From contig CM067084.1 in assembly GCA_034008185.1 (NCBI GenBank), positions 6,219,385 through 6,283,384 on the forward strand: DNA of 64,000 bases. Reading direction: 5' to 3'. The position numbers were made by a program, and so were the translations under genes. Positions within the stretch are counted from its first letter, which is position 1. Each line of letters begins with the position of its first letter. Shown here piece by piece: positions 52,001-64,000 of this stretch. The notes beneath the pieces are model-generated. The model did no database searches and had not been told where the DNA came from. It was given only the letters and a program-made list of their open reading frames with translations. Source of the DNA: Gorsachius magnificus (lineage: Eukaryota > Chordata > Aves > Pelecaniformes > Ardeidae).

Positions 52001-53659
52001 GTCAACCGAAACTTTTAAAGTATATGCATTAATCAATCAGTAATTCATTTGATCTAAAGATGTCACTAGCATTCAAATAATCTATCCCTTATAAGAACAT
52101 TTCTTCATTCATGGAAGCAGACAACAAGAAGCTGACAGCTGCATGAAATTTACAGGTACTTTTAAAGATTTAACTGTTGTCTAGAGATAAATAGGACAAT
52201 GATGTATAAACTGAAAGGTCTAGAAATGCAGAATCCTTACCTTTGAGGCCTTCTGCAAGCTCCTTTTTAAATTCGGTAGATAAGAAAGAGATCGTTTATA
52301 AGTTATTGAATAGAAACAACCTATCTGTAGACATTTGCAAGCTGTTCACTGACTAAATACAGATACATTTTTTCACATACTTCATTGTGATAGGAGAGGA
52401 ACTTCCTTCAAGTGTCCTTTTAATCTTTTTTTTTTAATGTAAGAAAATATAAATTACTTATAAGGTAATTTGCCAGAAGATTTGCTAGAATGAGGATCCT
52501 GGCTGTACATTCTTTCTTATGTACATGAACAAACAGTTGCCTGTTTAGCTATTAAAACTTTGGAGACATATTTTACACAGTAATAAACAAAGGGTTATAC
52601 TGTACTTCAACTCATTACTTCCTTCAACTACTTTGAAGTCTTTTATGTTCACCGATGATTGAACTACGGTTAATAACCAAAGATTATTATTGTAAGTACA
52701 CAACTAATATTTTGTTTGGTTACTCAGGAATTTTTACATGAAAGTGCAGAATTTGGACCAAGATTTTTACACAGTTAGACCTTAAATATGATTTTAAATA
52801 TGCTCAAATGCCTAAATAATCCAGTTGTAGAAATGTGACTACAATGGCAAGGCTAGGACCAAAACATCAGGCTCTCAAAGCAGAGGATGAGACACATCTC
52901 ATGAAGGCAATCAGCACCTAAAGTTATAGGGGACAAGTATGATAAAATGTTTTCATGAGCTTATAAAGCAGTCTGTAATAATGGAAATGGAAATTGAAAA
53001 AGGAAGCTTAACTGTGTTGACACAAAGGATATGGAAGTCCACAGTCTGAATGCTTTTTGCTGTTTAAATGTAATCTCTTGGTATTATCTTTTATTCACAC
53101 ATATGGAAGCAAATTTACAAAGAACCTTCTCAACTTGTGCTTACAAAATAAAGCCGCTTTTTCCAACCAGAGAATATAATATCTAAGAATACCACATTAA
53201 GTCATGGCTTTTAAGTGGTACAGAATAGAAGCATTAATCTTTCCAGAAAACATTTAGGACAGATGTAAAGTCATAGATATCTTACTGGCTTTTTATCAGG
53301 ACTTTGACTAAATGTGATGGAAAAAGCAAAATAAGGTTATGTTTTAACATGTATTTTCATGTGTAAGCTTTTTCTGGAAGACATGTATGGTCATCAGTTG
53401 TCCCTCACCAGTGCCTATGTAATGGAGTAAGTAAAAGACAGCATAGAAAGGACAGAATTACGGTCAAAATATTCAATTCTCTTAACTCAAAAATAAATTA
53501 ACCTGCAAATATAAACTACCTCATAACAACTTCAATTGTTCCACAACTTGATGTGCTACATCCCAAAGATGGAAGGGATTAGGATACAAGTAATTAGGAA
53601 AGCAACACTATAAATATCAGACAGATAAAATGCATGTATAAATAAATTACATAGGCATA

Positions 53660-53696
53660 CACAAATACATACTCACACAAACACACACACGCACGA
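53660..53696. repeat. CA-rich simple repeat
   Basis: Interrupted (CA)n stretch, 'cacacaaacacacacacgca' and neighbours, in an intron. Confidence 0.6.
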
Positions 53697-56600
53697 GACA
53701 GAAATTAACATAATTAAATACCTATGTATAAGGCAACTGTGAAGCTGCACAAACCACAGCCAGTAACTGTTAACACCGAAAGTTGCTTGAAAATTTAGGG
53801 AAGTAATTAACCTCCTGGCCCCCAGTTTTCAAGCCCATGGAGCAGACCATAGAATTTCTTTTACAATTTATGAACAAGCCAAGGAATTTATATCACAGTC
53901 AGAGGATTCTTTTGCTGAATTAACCCCAGCTCCCTCTGACCCCAAGAAGTCATAAACCAACAGGATACAGCAGAGGGAGAATGTGCTATAGTGTTTCAGC
54001 TGACCTACAGAGCGCTGTCTCTGTCATGCCAAGGCTAGAAACCCAGATGATGAATTACAGAGCAATATTCTAGGTTCAGATGCAAACATCAACCCCTTCC
54101 CTCTATACGTGCACATGCAGACATGTTCACTCACCCCAAACCAGCTCAGTTTCTGCAAAAGGCCAAGTACTGTTAGGGATCATTTACAGAGTCTTACTCT
54201 AAAAGACGGAAGAAAATTGCTTATCGAGGAAGCATGCATACATCTGTGAGTAACAATATTTAAGAACACATGTTGCGTATTAAATAAAAGCCAAAAACCC
54301 ATCAAGCTCCTCTTTTTGTATATGGATTATTAAGCATATCAAAAATACAATTCTAAAGCAGAACCAGGAGGTACTCAAGAACCTCGACCTTTATAAAGAA
54401 CAGCTTTATAAATAAAAAAAGGATAAAAACTGATGCCCGATTCTCTTCAAAAGAACTCTGCCTGGCTGTATTTTGTAAATACAGAACAAAGCCTCTTATA
54501 CAAAGTAGCTAATAAAACAAAGTCTAGCTGACCACATGCACAGAAAATGGGATAACACAAATGTCTGCACCAGGACCTCAAACCTAATCAGCTGTAATCA
54601 CTAAGACATTAAGGTCTTTGCAACATTTACACTTATGGGGTACTGCTTAGTTGCACCAAAAGCTTAGCCCCAGCTGAAGGCTTATTCACAAAGATGAATC
54701 ATCTCTTGAAAACAGACAGTGGCTGGTTGATTCATTTCTAGCTCAGAATGAAAATTGATACTTTGACATCTGACCAAAAAAAAAAAGGAGGGCACAATTT
54801 TGAACCGATTAATTCAAAACCACAGAATTTAAAGATACCAATAGGATGAAGTATTCAACAGTACAACATTCAGAAACTGAACATCCATCACCAAATAAAG
54901 TAAGTTTGTGGCTCCTCTGTTTGGTGAACTGAAAATTCCCTGCAAAGTTGTCAAGGATTTTCACGATGCAGTGAACTTTATTACTAAAAGCCATTAAATG
55001 AGTACTCAACTTTTTTTGTACTGTTTGTAGGTGACACCGATTCCCTTCACCAACTACCCTTACTTTCTTTGGAAATGATGCAAGCTATTCCTTAGAAAGC
55101 TGTGCTACCTCAGACCCACTGAACACTGGACAACAAATTTCCTCTTGTGATTACTCTGCATGTATTATGATCATGAACAACTTGGCTGAAGTCTTCAGGT
55201 ACAGCACAAGTCAAAACCACCTCACCAGAAATACAGCACAAATCTAACTATGGCATTTTCTCACTAAACCTCACATAAGGCATTTTGCCACATAATTTAA
55301 AGATTTTTTTTTCTTTTTTAAGCCACAAGTCACAAATTAGCAGCAATTACCCATATACACGCTTTCCCCCACCCCCCTCATTTCACTAAGATAATCAAGG
55401 AAGAGTCAGGAATCATAATAGAATAACATCAGAAACAACCATGAAAATGTGTTTCAGTTGATTCTCCCAGTGAAGAATGTGAATCACAAAATTCTCCACA
55501 AAAAAAATGTGACTGACATCACAAAAGCAGCTAGACTGGAAGAGGAAAGGATCAGAGTTTATTTATCACAGGTCATTATAAATGCATTTAGCAAGGCATT
55601 TTTACTGAATTAGTAACTCTCTTTAAAATGAGTGCTTCTAGCTTTTTAGGTAAAGAAAGAGGCCTTGAGAGTCTCCCTCCTTCTGCAGTGTTATCCTTTC
55701 ATAAGTTGTTTTCACACTGCATATAATTCCAACCTGTATCATCTCCTGGCAAGGTAGTTACTCCCAACCTATTTAATTTACAAATGTACCAGAAATCTTC
55801 AGTGCCCTTCTACTTGAAGTAAGTTCAAAATGTCATAGTTTACTGTTTCTCGTATAATAGTGGCTACAAATTTTGCAAGGCTCTATAGTCAAGGTTAGAG
55901 GTCTCCGGTGTGTGGTTTCATGAAACTCACCTTAGCCTAACTCCTAAATTTAGGAAAGCCCGCTTGAGAGAGCTGAAACATTAAACGTAACTGGTAGCAG
56001 CACATGTGTGAAAAGCATTTTCCCTCAGACAGCTATAAAGCATTTTCCCCAGAGCTATCTGCACTATCAACTTGAAAAACTAGGGCCTTTCTAGTCTGTG
56101 CAAACTCATGTACAACACTGATAGAACACAGAAAACATACAGTTTAAGGAAAGGGCCCATGAAATAAGAAAAAACAAAAGCACCACACTAGTAAAGGCAA
56201 TAAAGCAGACTTGCCTGCAAAACACATTGGAATGTTAATCCAGAGATTTTAATGAAGCATTAGAATAACATTTTGATATTCCTTTAAGCATTAGAAAAAT
56301 TCTATAAAAGTCCTAATTTTTGTGAAAGTCCAGTATACCAAAATATCAGAAAATTAAAGGGCAATGTAGTTCCCCATGGGATGGCAAGGAGAAGGTAAAG
56401 AAATATCCATAAGCAAAATAACTTCATGAAAAATGTTAACACAGATTAGAAATCGAGACAGGCATATTCCTAGAAGCCAGGACTGACACACTGAGTGACT
56501 AACTAACAATACTATTGAATTGCTTCCTTCTACTCCTGCTACCCAATTCATTAAAGTACAGCTCAGGTGGGTAAGTGGTTGGTCCTTCCAAGGGGCACAG

Positions 56601-57812
56601 TCCCCAAGGGTTCTCTAAATCCTCATACCACATGGTCCATGAGTGTTGGGGATTTTTTTCCTTCCTCTTCTCTGCACTTTCAGGAAGTCAGACAAAGAAG
56701 AGAAACCCACAGCTTACAGGAGAGAAGACTGAAGAGAAAGGCAGAACAAGTGAGACTGTGCAGGAAGGACTTTGAAAGGAGTTGTGGAAGAAAGAACAAG
56801 AATAAAGAGGACAGAACCGCTACATTGTGAATTCTGGGTCTTGCCAGCTTTGATCTTCAGTGTCCTTTGTGTCTACGATTATACAGCATACATGAACCAC
56901 CTGAGCAGAATGCACATACACAGTTTTATATATGTATATGTTTTTATACAGCTGCTATGAGGAATAAATGTTCCAAACACGAAATGGAGTAAAGAATAAG
57001 AGCTAAAGATAAAAGTAAATTTTAGCGTTTTATCCTGCCTGCAGGACCGGGATAAAAATTTGCTAGTGTCTCTAGCAGTCAAAATCGAAAAATCACAATA
57101 TATCAAAAACTATTAAAATCTGTAATCTTAATAGGTGGGCTTGATAGACTGAAGTGATTAAGACTTTTCCAAACATAGTAGAAAGCCAAATGATTAAAAA
57201 CACCAATTCTGTCATCTCCTTGCAAACCAAATTTGCTTATGAATAGAATGTCATAGGAAAGCTATTTGTTAACCGATACTTTGACTGCCAAAGGCAAATC
57301 TATACCATTATACATTGGAGAGAAATTATCACAGAGAAACCCCTTTCAGTTGCCTGCCACTTATTTGAATGAAAGCATAAGGTCATCAAAGGAAACCTAT
57401 CAACATAACATGACTAATTTATTTTCAGTGTGCTTACGGAAGCACAGATATAACATGGTAGGGAAACCGTAATGCAATCTGGGTGGCAATGTAAAATAAG
57501 TTACATAACTCAGACCCAGGAATATTAGAAGATCAGCAGAATGAGTCAGATGTTGCAACAGAAAATAAATTTTGAGTTAAATCATACTCCATGTAGAACA
57601 TTCTAATTTGGGTAACATGCAGGTTGCAATAAGGTCAGAAGTTACATTAGTATGAAATCAGTTTCAAAACACCTTACAAAAGTGAAAGAATCTGGTTTTA
57701 AACATTAAGAAGGTAAAGCGTCTGAGAAAGATGCTGTGTTAGGCCCACCTGTAAATTTGCATTTCTGTTTGTAGACAGAAAAATTGTAGATATCCTTACA
57801 GATACCTTGTTA

Positions 57813-57953
<141 letters not shown>

Positions 57954-59808
57954 CTACATAGGGTGGGGAAAGACAAGAATGAAAGCCTCAGCATAGCTTT
58001 AAAAGAAGTGAAATATGGAATATTTTAACTGCATTGACATTGACAACTATTGTCTCCATTATATATATCACATCAGGCAGAGATTCAAAGGAATTAGCTA
58101 TAGGTGTTCTTTCAATTTTCTCCTAAAATTTCTAAACAAATTTCATTATTAACGGCAAAATAAACTGGCTTTTCAGTTCCTAATTTTACTATTTCCAAGT
58201 CACTATTAAAAATGCCCAGTTCACCTTTGTGTATTTTCATGATTGCAAGAATAAGGCACCTATTTTTCAGTTTGATATCTGTGATAAGTGGTTTCTAAAC
58301 CAGCAAACAATTATTTGGTTACCTAATAAAATTAGTCTTCATAACGGGGTCTATTTTTAAAAGCTTGTAATTTCACAGAATTTTATTACATTATGAAACG
58401 CAGTGAAAATAGTTTACCTAATCTAGTACAACTTTTCCTGTTGCAAACTTGAACTGGAGCTTTAAAAGGTCTCTATGGAGATTTGTGCATATGATTTCTG
58501 ACTGCTCTTATGAATGGAATTCAGACATCATTTCATCTTAAGTACAACAGAAAACAATCCCTCAAAGTTCTCAGTGATTTCAATCAACACAAATTGCTTA
58601 CTGGATCCTGCCTAGTTTGTAATAAATGCTAGAATCAGATTGCATTTAGAGAATTGATCACGAGAAGCATATTGTAATTGTCAGTAAGTCACACACTGAG
58701 CTTGTCTTTTGAAATCAAACTTAAGGCTAGAGTGCCCTGCTGATAGAAGAATAATTATTTCAAAATGGAAAAAAAGTCACAAACTCTCCCATCCAACCTG
58801 TGCAGTCAGCAGCATCATTTTTCACACTGTACTTTCAACACCCAACTCTGAATGGAAAATTTATCAGCCTATTGAATAACTTTTCCTTATAACTGTGACT
58901 GCTTTTTTAGTGGAGAATGTTCGATTACTTCCTTTAAGTGTTAATTTAATTTAAATGGGATATGAAAGATAACACATTAAATTATGTGTACAGCTGACAA
59001 TTTGGGTTTCAAGCTCTGCACATGACTCTCTCCAGATAGAGAAATTAATTCTTATTTTTATGAAAGACACTGAAGTGATATAAAATTCTTTATTACAACA
59101 TAAAAACCTTGTATCACATAGTTCATATTATGCTGCAGCTGAAGGAAGAGTAAATGAGATATCATTTCAATACTTGATGGACTTGCATAGTGTTCATCCC
59201 CTGACATAGGGATATGTACGTTAAATCCCTCTTGATTAGGATAGGGTTCTTTAGAAATCACTTATGTCTCTAACAGCAACATTGGGGGATACCAGACAGA
59301 CAGCTATTAATTACATTACAACTACAAGGCTCACAAATACACAGCTAGTCTTAGTTTGACAGCAGCACAAAGCAACAGCAATTACATTTAAGATAGAATG
59401 TCAAAGAAAGAACAGGGATAAGTGATAAACAGTAGCTGCTTTCCATTAAAATACAAATACATATATTTCTTCCCTGTAACGTAAATCTTACCTCAGGCCA
59501 AACTGGTGAGCAAGCTTTCTTCTAAAGTTTACCCCAGTTCAATTACAGAAATTGGTGGAGCGCAGCAGGTCCCATCCTGCTACACACCTGATGCTGGAGT
59601 ACCTACACTGGATTTATACAAGTGCACCTGCTGCAGATTCTGCATACCACCAATAACCCCACTATTGCAATAAACATTTTAGAATGCTAAGCACTGTCAC
59701 AGCTTTCTACTGAAAAGACAGAAATGCAGAAGCATCTGGAGATTTTATGTTCAGTCACAACCTTAAGGGCACAGAAGGAATGAATATGATAGAACTGATT
59801 CTACTCAC
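57954..59808 (-). other. PRDM15 intron (between fingers B and C)
   Basis: 1,855 bp with donor GTGAGT and acceptor ATGTAG. AT-rich; contains a poorly conserved GC-richer block at about 59500-59660. No coding segment or RNA gene recognised. Confidence 0.8.
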
Positions 59809-59969
59809 TTTTTTATGACTCTTCAGGACAGAGGGTGTCACAAAAGCTTTGTCACAGAGATCACACTTGTATTTCTTATGTCCATCGTGTACAACTTGAA
59901 TGTGAACATTTAATGTGTCCTTTCTTTTGAAAGTAGCATCACAGTGATCACACTTGAAGGTCCTCTCAC
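59809..59969 (-). CDS. PRDM15: PRDM15 exon encoding zinc fingers A and B (internal exon; first of five in window)
   Basis: Minus-strand exon of 161 nt. A pyrimidine-rich acceptor ending in AG lies just right of 59969, and a GTGAGT donor sits at 59803-59808. It enters in phase 1, completing a Gly codon, and encodes 53 further residues starting ERTFKCDHC. Finger A has Cys6, Cys9, His22 and His27 (a H-x4-H variant). Finger B has Cys35, Cys38 and His51; its second His comes from the next exon, so the intron cuts the finger between its two histidines. The Asp-Gly-His-Lys-Lys linker between A and B is not the canonical TGEKP. C2H2 fingers bind zinc and usually DNA in the nucleus. Assignment to PRDM15 rests on the order and wording of the following fingers, recalled from the family and not searched. 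Another PRDM or ZNF paralogue is less likely. Confidence 0.85.
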
Positions 59970-62900
59970 CTCATGAAGAGAAAAACAAGGTTTAAAGATA
60001 CCAGATTTTTGTGGCAATGCACTAATGCTTATTCTTTCAGAAAAACAAATAAAAGCAAGGACAAATGAACAGCTGGGTCCTGAGACAGAAAGAAAAGAAA
60101 TACCACATCAGGTAAAAATGCCATTGGGAAGTTAAGAAGTAGAAAGTAGTCATCACAACAATGTAACCAGAAATGTGAGATTAAACTCTGTAGCCAAAGG
60201 TGAAATGACAACCAGTGGAAATGGCTACCCGTGTTAACAGAGCACAGGTTTTATCAGCACCTCCAGTAACAGACTCTCTTTATGGTAACAAGCAAAAAGA
60301 TGAAATAGGCTTCAACTTTTGAAACTTAAATGGTAAGAGACATCTTCCTCAGTTTAAAAGAATTCTCAAACCAAGAAATACTTGCTTGGAGTAACCTATC
60401 TCATTCACACCAATACAGACAAACTCATATGACAAAGACGAAGTAACTTTTAAGTATTATAGCAGTATTACTATTCAAACTGTGGTGATGTGGTTGAAGG
60501 TTATGGTAGAGGCCAGGTTAATGTTGCTAATAGTTTTAAAATTCAATTCATTACCTAAGAGAGGGAAAGAGATGTATTCTGAAAATCTACATACATCTTT
60601 TGAGAGAAAATAAACACAGGTATGTGATGCTTCAGAGAAATTACAACAAACCTTCTCTTTTTCACTACTGTGAATGCAAAAGAGAATATTCTCTTCTATT
60701 CGTTAACTCCTTGATTAAAATTACAAGTTAAATATCTGCAACATGGCATTCATCCAGAAAACCACAGTCTAAACTGGAAATCAGGTGTCCATATCCCAGA
60801 AAACTTTCTAAGCAGTTATATCACAAAGAAAGATCATCATAACCTAAGGACTATCCTCCACTTCTTATTTTTCAGAAGTCTGATCTGCAGCCTCCTGATC
60901 CATATGATTAAGATACAGACTTGTATAAACTCAATCTACTTTTTCCAGTAGCATTGATGCACATGTAGAGGTACACTTATTTCCTTGCTATAGCTCATTA
61001 AAGGATAAAATCATCCCAGCCTTGGTCTCAGTGCAAAGGCCAAAGTGACATGAGTGGACATTTATTTCAGTATGCTGCATATTAAAGTCCATTTGCTACT
61101 ATGTGTCGAAGCACCAAAAACCTTCTTATTATATATTATACATGTAATACATCTAAGTTAAGCTTATCTATATAGTGGTGCCTCAAGTACCCACAGACAT
61201 TCCAAAGCCTAGATAACCTGTTTCTCTCCCCCATAAATTAACCATAACTGCCACCCACCACCCCAAACCTCATTCTCTGTTGGTTTGGAAACAAAATGGT
61301 TTTGTCTTGGATGACACAAGAAGAATATGCTAAAAGGTATTAAAACATAAGTTGTCTTACGCTAAAATACTTTCAGTGTAGCTATTCAGAAGAATTTTTA
61401 AGGTCAACAGGGATGCAATTTAATATGCTGTTACGTGGAGGTTTAACACTGATACTGCTTCTAGCTGTTCAGTGAATCACTTCAGTCCTTGTCTTGGGAA
61501 CATGAGACTCCCCTGCTAACAAACTGAAGTCATTAATATTTTTACTAAAGTAACATGCAATTTTCTACTGCTTCAACAAAAGAAAAATATTCACATAATT
61601 TCTTTTAAAAGAAGTTACTTCTTATAAGAACTTCTAGGCTTCACAGATTTTGGGGGGGTTTTTTGGTAGCCATTTGGGTTTTTACGTCTCTTAATAACTT
61701 AGCTCCAAGTCTGAAAATAAATTGGAAAAAAAAATGAAGCAATACCAGACATTATTTGGACAATTTGCCATGTCTTCTGAAGTAAGAAATATTTGTATGA
61801 TTTCCATAAATTTACATGATATCACTATGGTTTAAGACACAATTTGACATTTGTTGAGTTTCAGGAGGATTTTTCCTTTTTATCCTAAAGTTTTGTTTGC
61901 AATCACGCCTTTCACTTTCAGTACTGCACTTCTATTACAATTTGAGAAGATAAATTACTTTTAAATAACAACAGAAATAATAAGATAGCAAAAGATGAAC
62001 CAGTTTTCAAATAAAAACCTCTAAAGTCAAAGAATTTCAGAACTAACATATTGTTCAACCATATCTCCTCTGTGTGTACACACTGTAATACTCTTCAACT
62101 ATATATAGTTGCAATGCCAACTATGTATTTAGCCAAGTCCCAGCTTCAGTTTAGCAAAATTTTTAAACATGCAAAGTAATGGGAAGCCTAGAATTGGGTA
62201 TTTTTTTCAAATGTTATCCTGGATGAAGGCAAATAATCAGTGTTTCTCCTCAGCCTCCTCAACTAGCAGAAACCCTATACCTTATTAGAGAAGAGCTATC
62301 AGAACACTGTCTCCACTCACAGTTGGCTCACTGAACAGTCTTCATGTCTCGTCTTTTTTTTTTCAGTCATAGATAAAGATACACAAAATCTTAATTAAAA
62401 AAATACCATTAATACACAACTACGGAAGTAGTTTCAGAAGGTTCCTCAATGGCATAAAGCAAATGTCTAAATCACTTGCAACAAGATGTGAGTACTAAAA
62501 CTCCCTGAGCAGCTCTGGAAATCCTCTTGTAGAAGACTGCAGGAAAAAAAACAGAGCTACACAACCTATTTCATGACACATCACTGCTGTGATGAAGAAC
62601 AAACAGATTTCATATGGTAAATGTAAGAACATGTCTGTTGTTTAAGAACTATCACTGCCAAAACCCAAACTCTTTCCACTGCCATTGGCAGATAAGCGTA
62701 ATATTGAAGTTACCAAATAAATTTCTAATATTAAGGTATAAGAAATAAAGAATATCCATTACGTATTTTCAGTCAACAGGTTTGCACTGTGCTAGATCAA
62801 GAGGTTTGTTACAAAATAAAATAGCAAAAGATATATATACATTTTCTTCAGGCCTGGGCACTCTAGAGAATGGAAGTAAACAAAGTGTATCATTGACTTC

Positions 62901-64000
62901 AGCTCTTGAAACCACTGAAGGAGGGAAACTTTTTCAGAGTACTTGACATGAAACTACAATAGTAGCACTGGCATAATATATCCTAAGTGGGCTTTCCCTC
63001 AGAAATACACAACATAATGTGAGTGTCTTTCCTAGGACTGGCTTTATCTACTCCACTGATGCACTCTCCTTATGACAAAACAAAATAAGAAAAATCAGGG
63101 CTACTCGTGCTTTACTTGAAATAAGCAATCTTCAGTGCCCACTTCTGATAGCCCTTGTAGAAGGAGCTAACTAGTATTTTCCTTACTAACAAACATTCTG
63201 CATGTAGATTTTTACTCTGGAAAGCAAATATGTAAAAAGGATGATGTCCTCCTCAACAAAGGCATGCCTCCACAATCCTAGACAACTGAATGATCCAAGC
63301 AAAAATGCTCAGAGTTACTCATTCTTGTTAGCCAGGTCTCTTACAGCCCCATAAGCTAGTATTAGCCAAGTATGAGCTACAACACATTTATGTATCATAT
63401 ATCGTCCCTAAACACTACAGCTGAGAATAAAGGGTTAGACCCAGCATTGCCAATGACGTAATGAGAACAGTTTCTGAAAAGTATTATCAGCTGCATGCCT
63501 AAGAGTAAAAGCTTGTCTGACTCTCAGAAGACAAGGTACATTTACACAGTAAGAACCTAGGAGGAAAAAAAAAAAAAAGTTTGGATTTTCTTTTTCTTTT
63601 AAATTATTTGTTAGACATACTTCATCTTGAATTTTGAAAGTTTTACCCATGACACCTTTTCTAATTTCAAGACAGGAACACCTGAAAAGTGAGTTTATGA
63701 AATACAATTTTTTCACAGAAAATTAAGTTTGTAAAATAAAATTTAAGTCATTTTACATCATTCTGCAGAGTGCCTGCTTCTAAAACTACAAGGGGATACT
63801 GAATTTTAAAAAAAATTATGATGTAGGCTGAACTTCAATTTTCCCTAGAAGTTTCAAGCTTCACACTTTTTTCTTTCCTACAGGACAGAACAGTAAAGCC
63901 AGCTAAATACATCTAGAGATTCTGGTTTGTTTCTGCCCTTTCTTTACAGAACAGGTATTTTCAATGCTATGAGAGGGACCATCATCCAGCTGTAGCAGGA
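59970..64000 (-). other. PRDM15 upstream intron (incomplete, runs off the right edge)
   Basis: Sequence 5' of the first visible exon. I looked for further C2H2 exons on the minus strand (CxxC followed by HxxxH with linker) and found none to the end of the window, so the next exon upstream lies outside. AT-rich, with short homopolymer runs only. Confidence 0.7.

Noticed and set aside
56567..56830. 87-codon basic, Arg/Lys-rich plus-strand frame
   Set aside because: Composition follows an A/G-rich stretch; no homology recognised.

Overview
This is a 64 kb stretch of vertebrate nuclear DNA. It is AT-rich, has no operon-like gene packing, and most long reading frames have no recognisable content. 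One gene can be read with confidence. It runs on the minus strand as five spaced exons with GT..AG borders: 59809-59969, 57860-57953, 43803-43888, 30673-30777 and 25711-25875. They splice in frame into the last seven C2H2 zinc fingers and the stop codon of a protein I recognise, from memory of the family, as PRDM15, a PR-domain zinc-finger transcription regulator. The upstream exons (PR domain and earlier fingers) lie beyond the right edge. The host is an amniote and most likely a bird: T/G-rich homopolymer stretches typical of avian DNA are common, repeats are sparse, and no Alu, L1 or B1 is visible. The species cannot be named.

Layout. Positions 1 to about 25,480 lie downstream of the gene and look intergenic. 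They hold old repeat debris: two MIR/core-SINE-like pieces (about 1880-1950 and 8991-9045), a clearly broken Ty3/Gypsy-type pol remnant (7856-8290), a possible LTR-derived block (12830-13430) and a possible degenerate coding or retrocopy remnant (22001-22211). Positions 25,480 to 59,969 are the 3' end of PRDM15, with introns of about 4.8, 13.0, 14.0 and 1.9 kb. The introns contain a good solo-LTR candidate (31846-32250), unexplained long minus-strand ORFs, hairpins, a G-quadruplex candidate and a CTCF-like motif. Positions 59,970 to 64,000 are a further PRDM15 intron with nothing recognisable.

No wholly new system was found. The points most worth a second look are the Gypsy fossil with an internal 16-bp tandem duplication, the way introns cut individual zinc fingers between their metal ligands, the 191-codon open frame in the last intron, the solo-LTR candidate, and a 17-bp-stem intronic hairpin.
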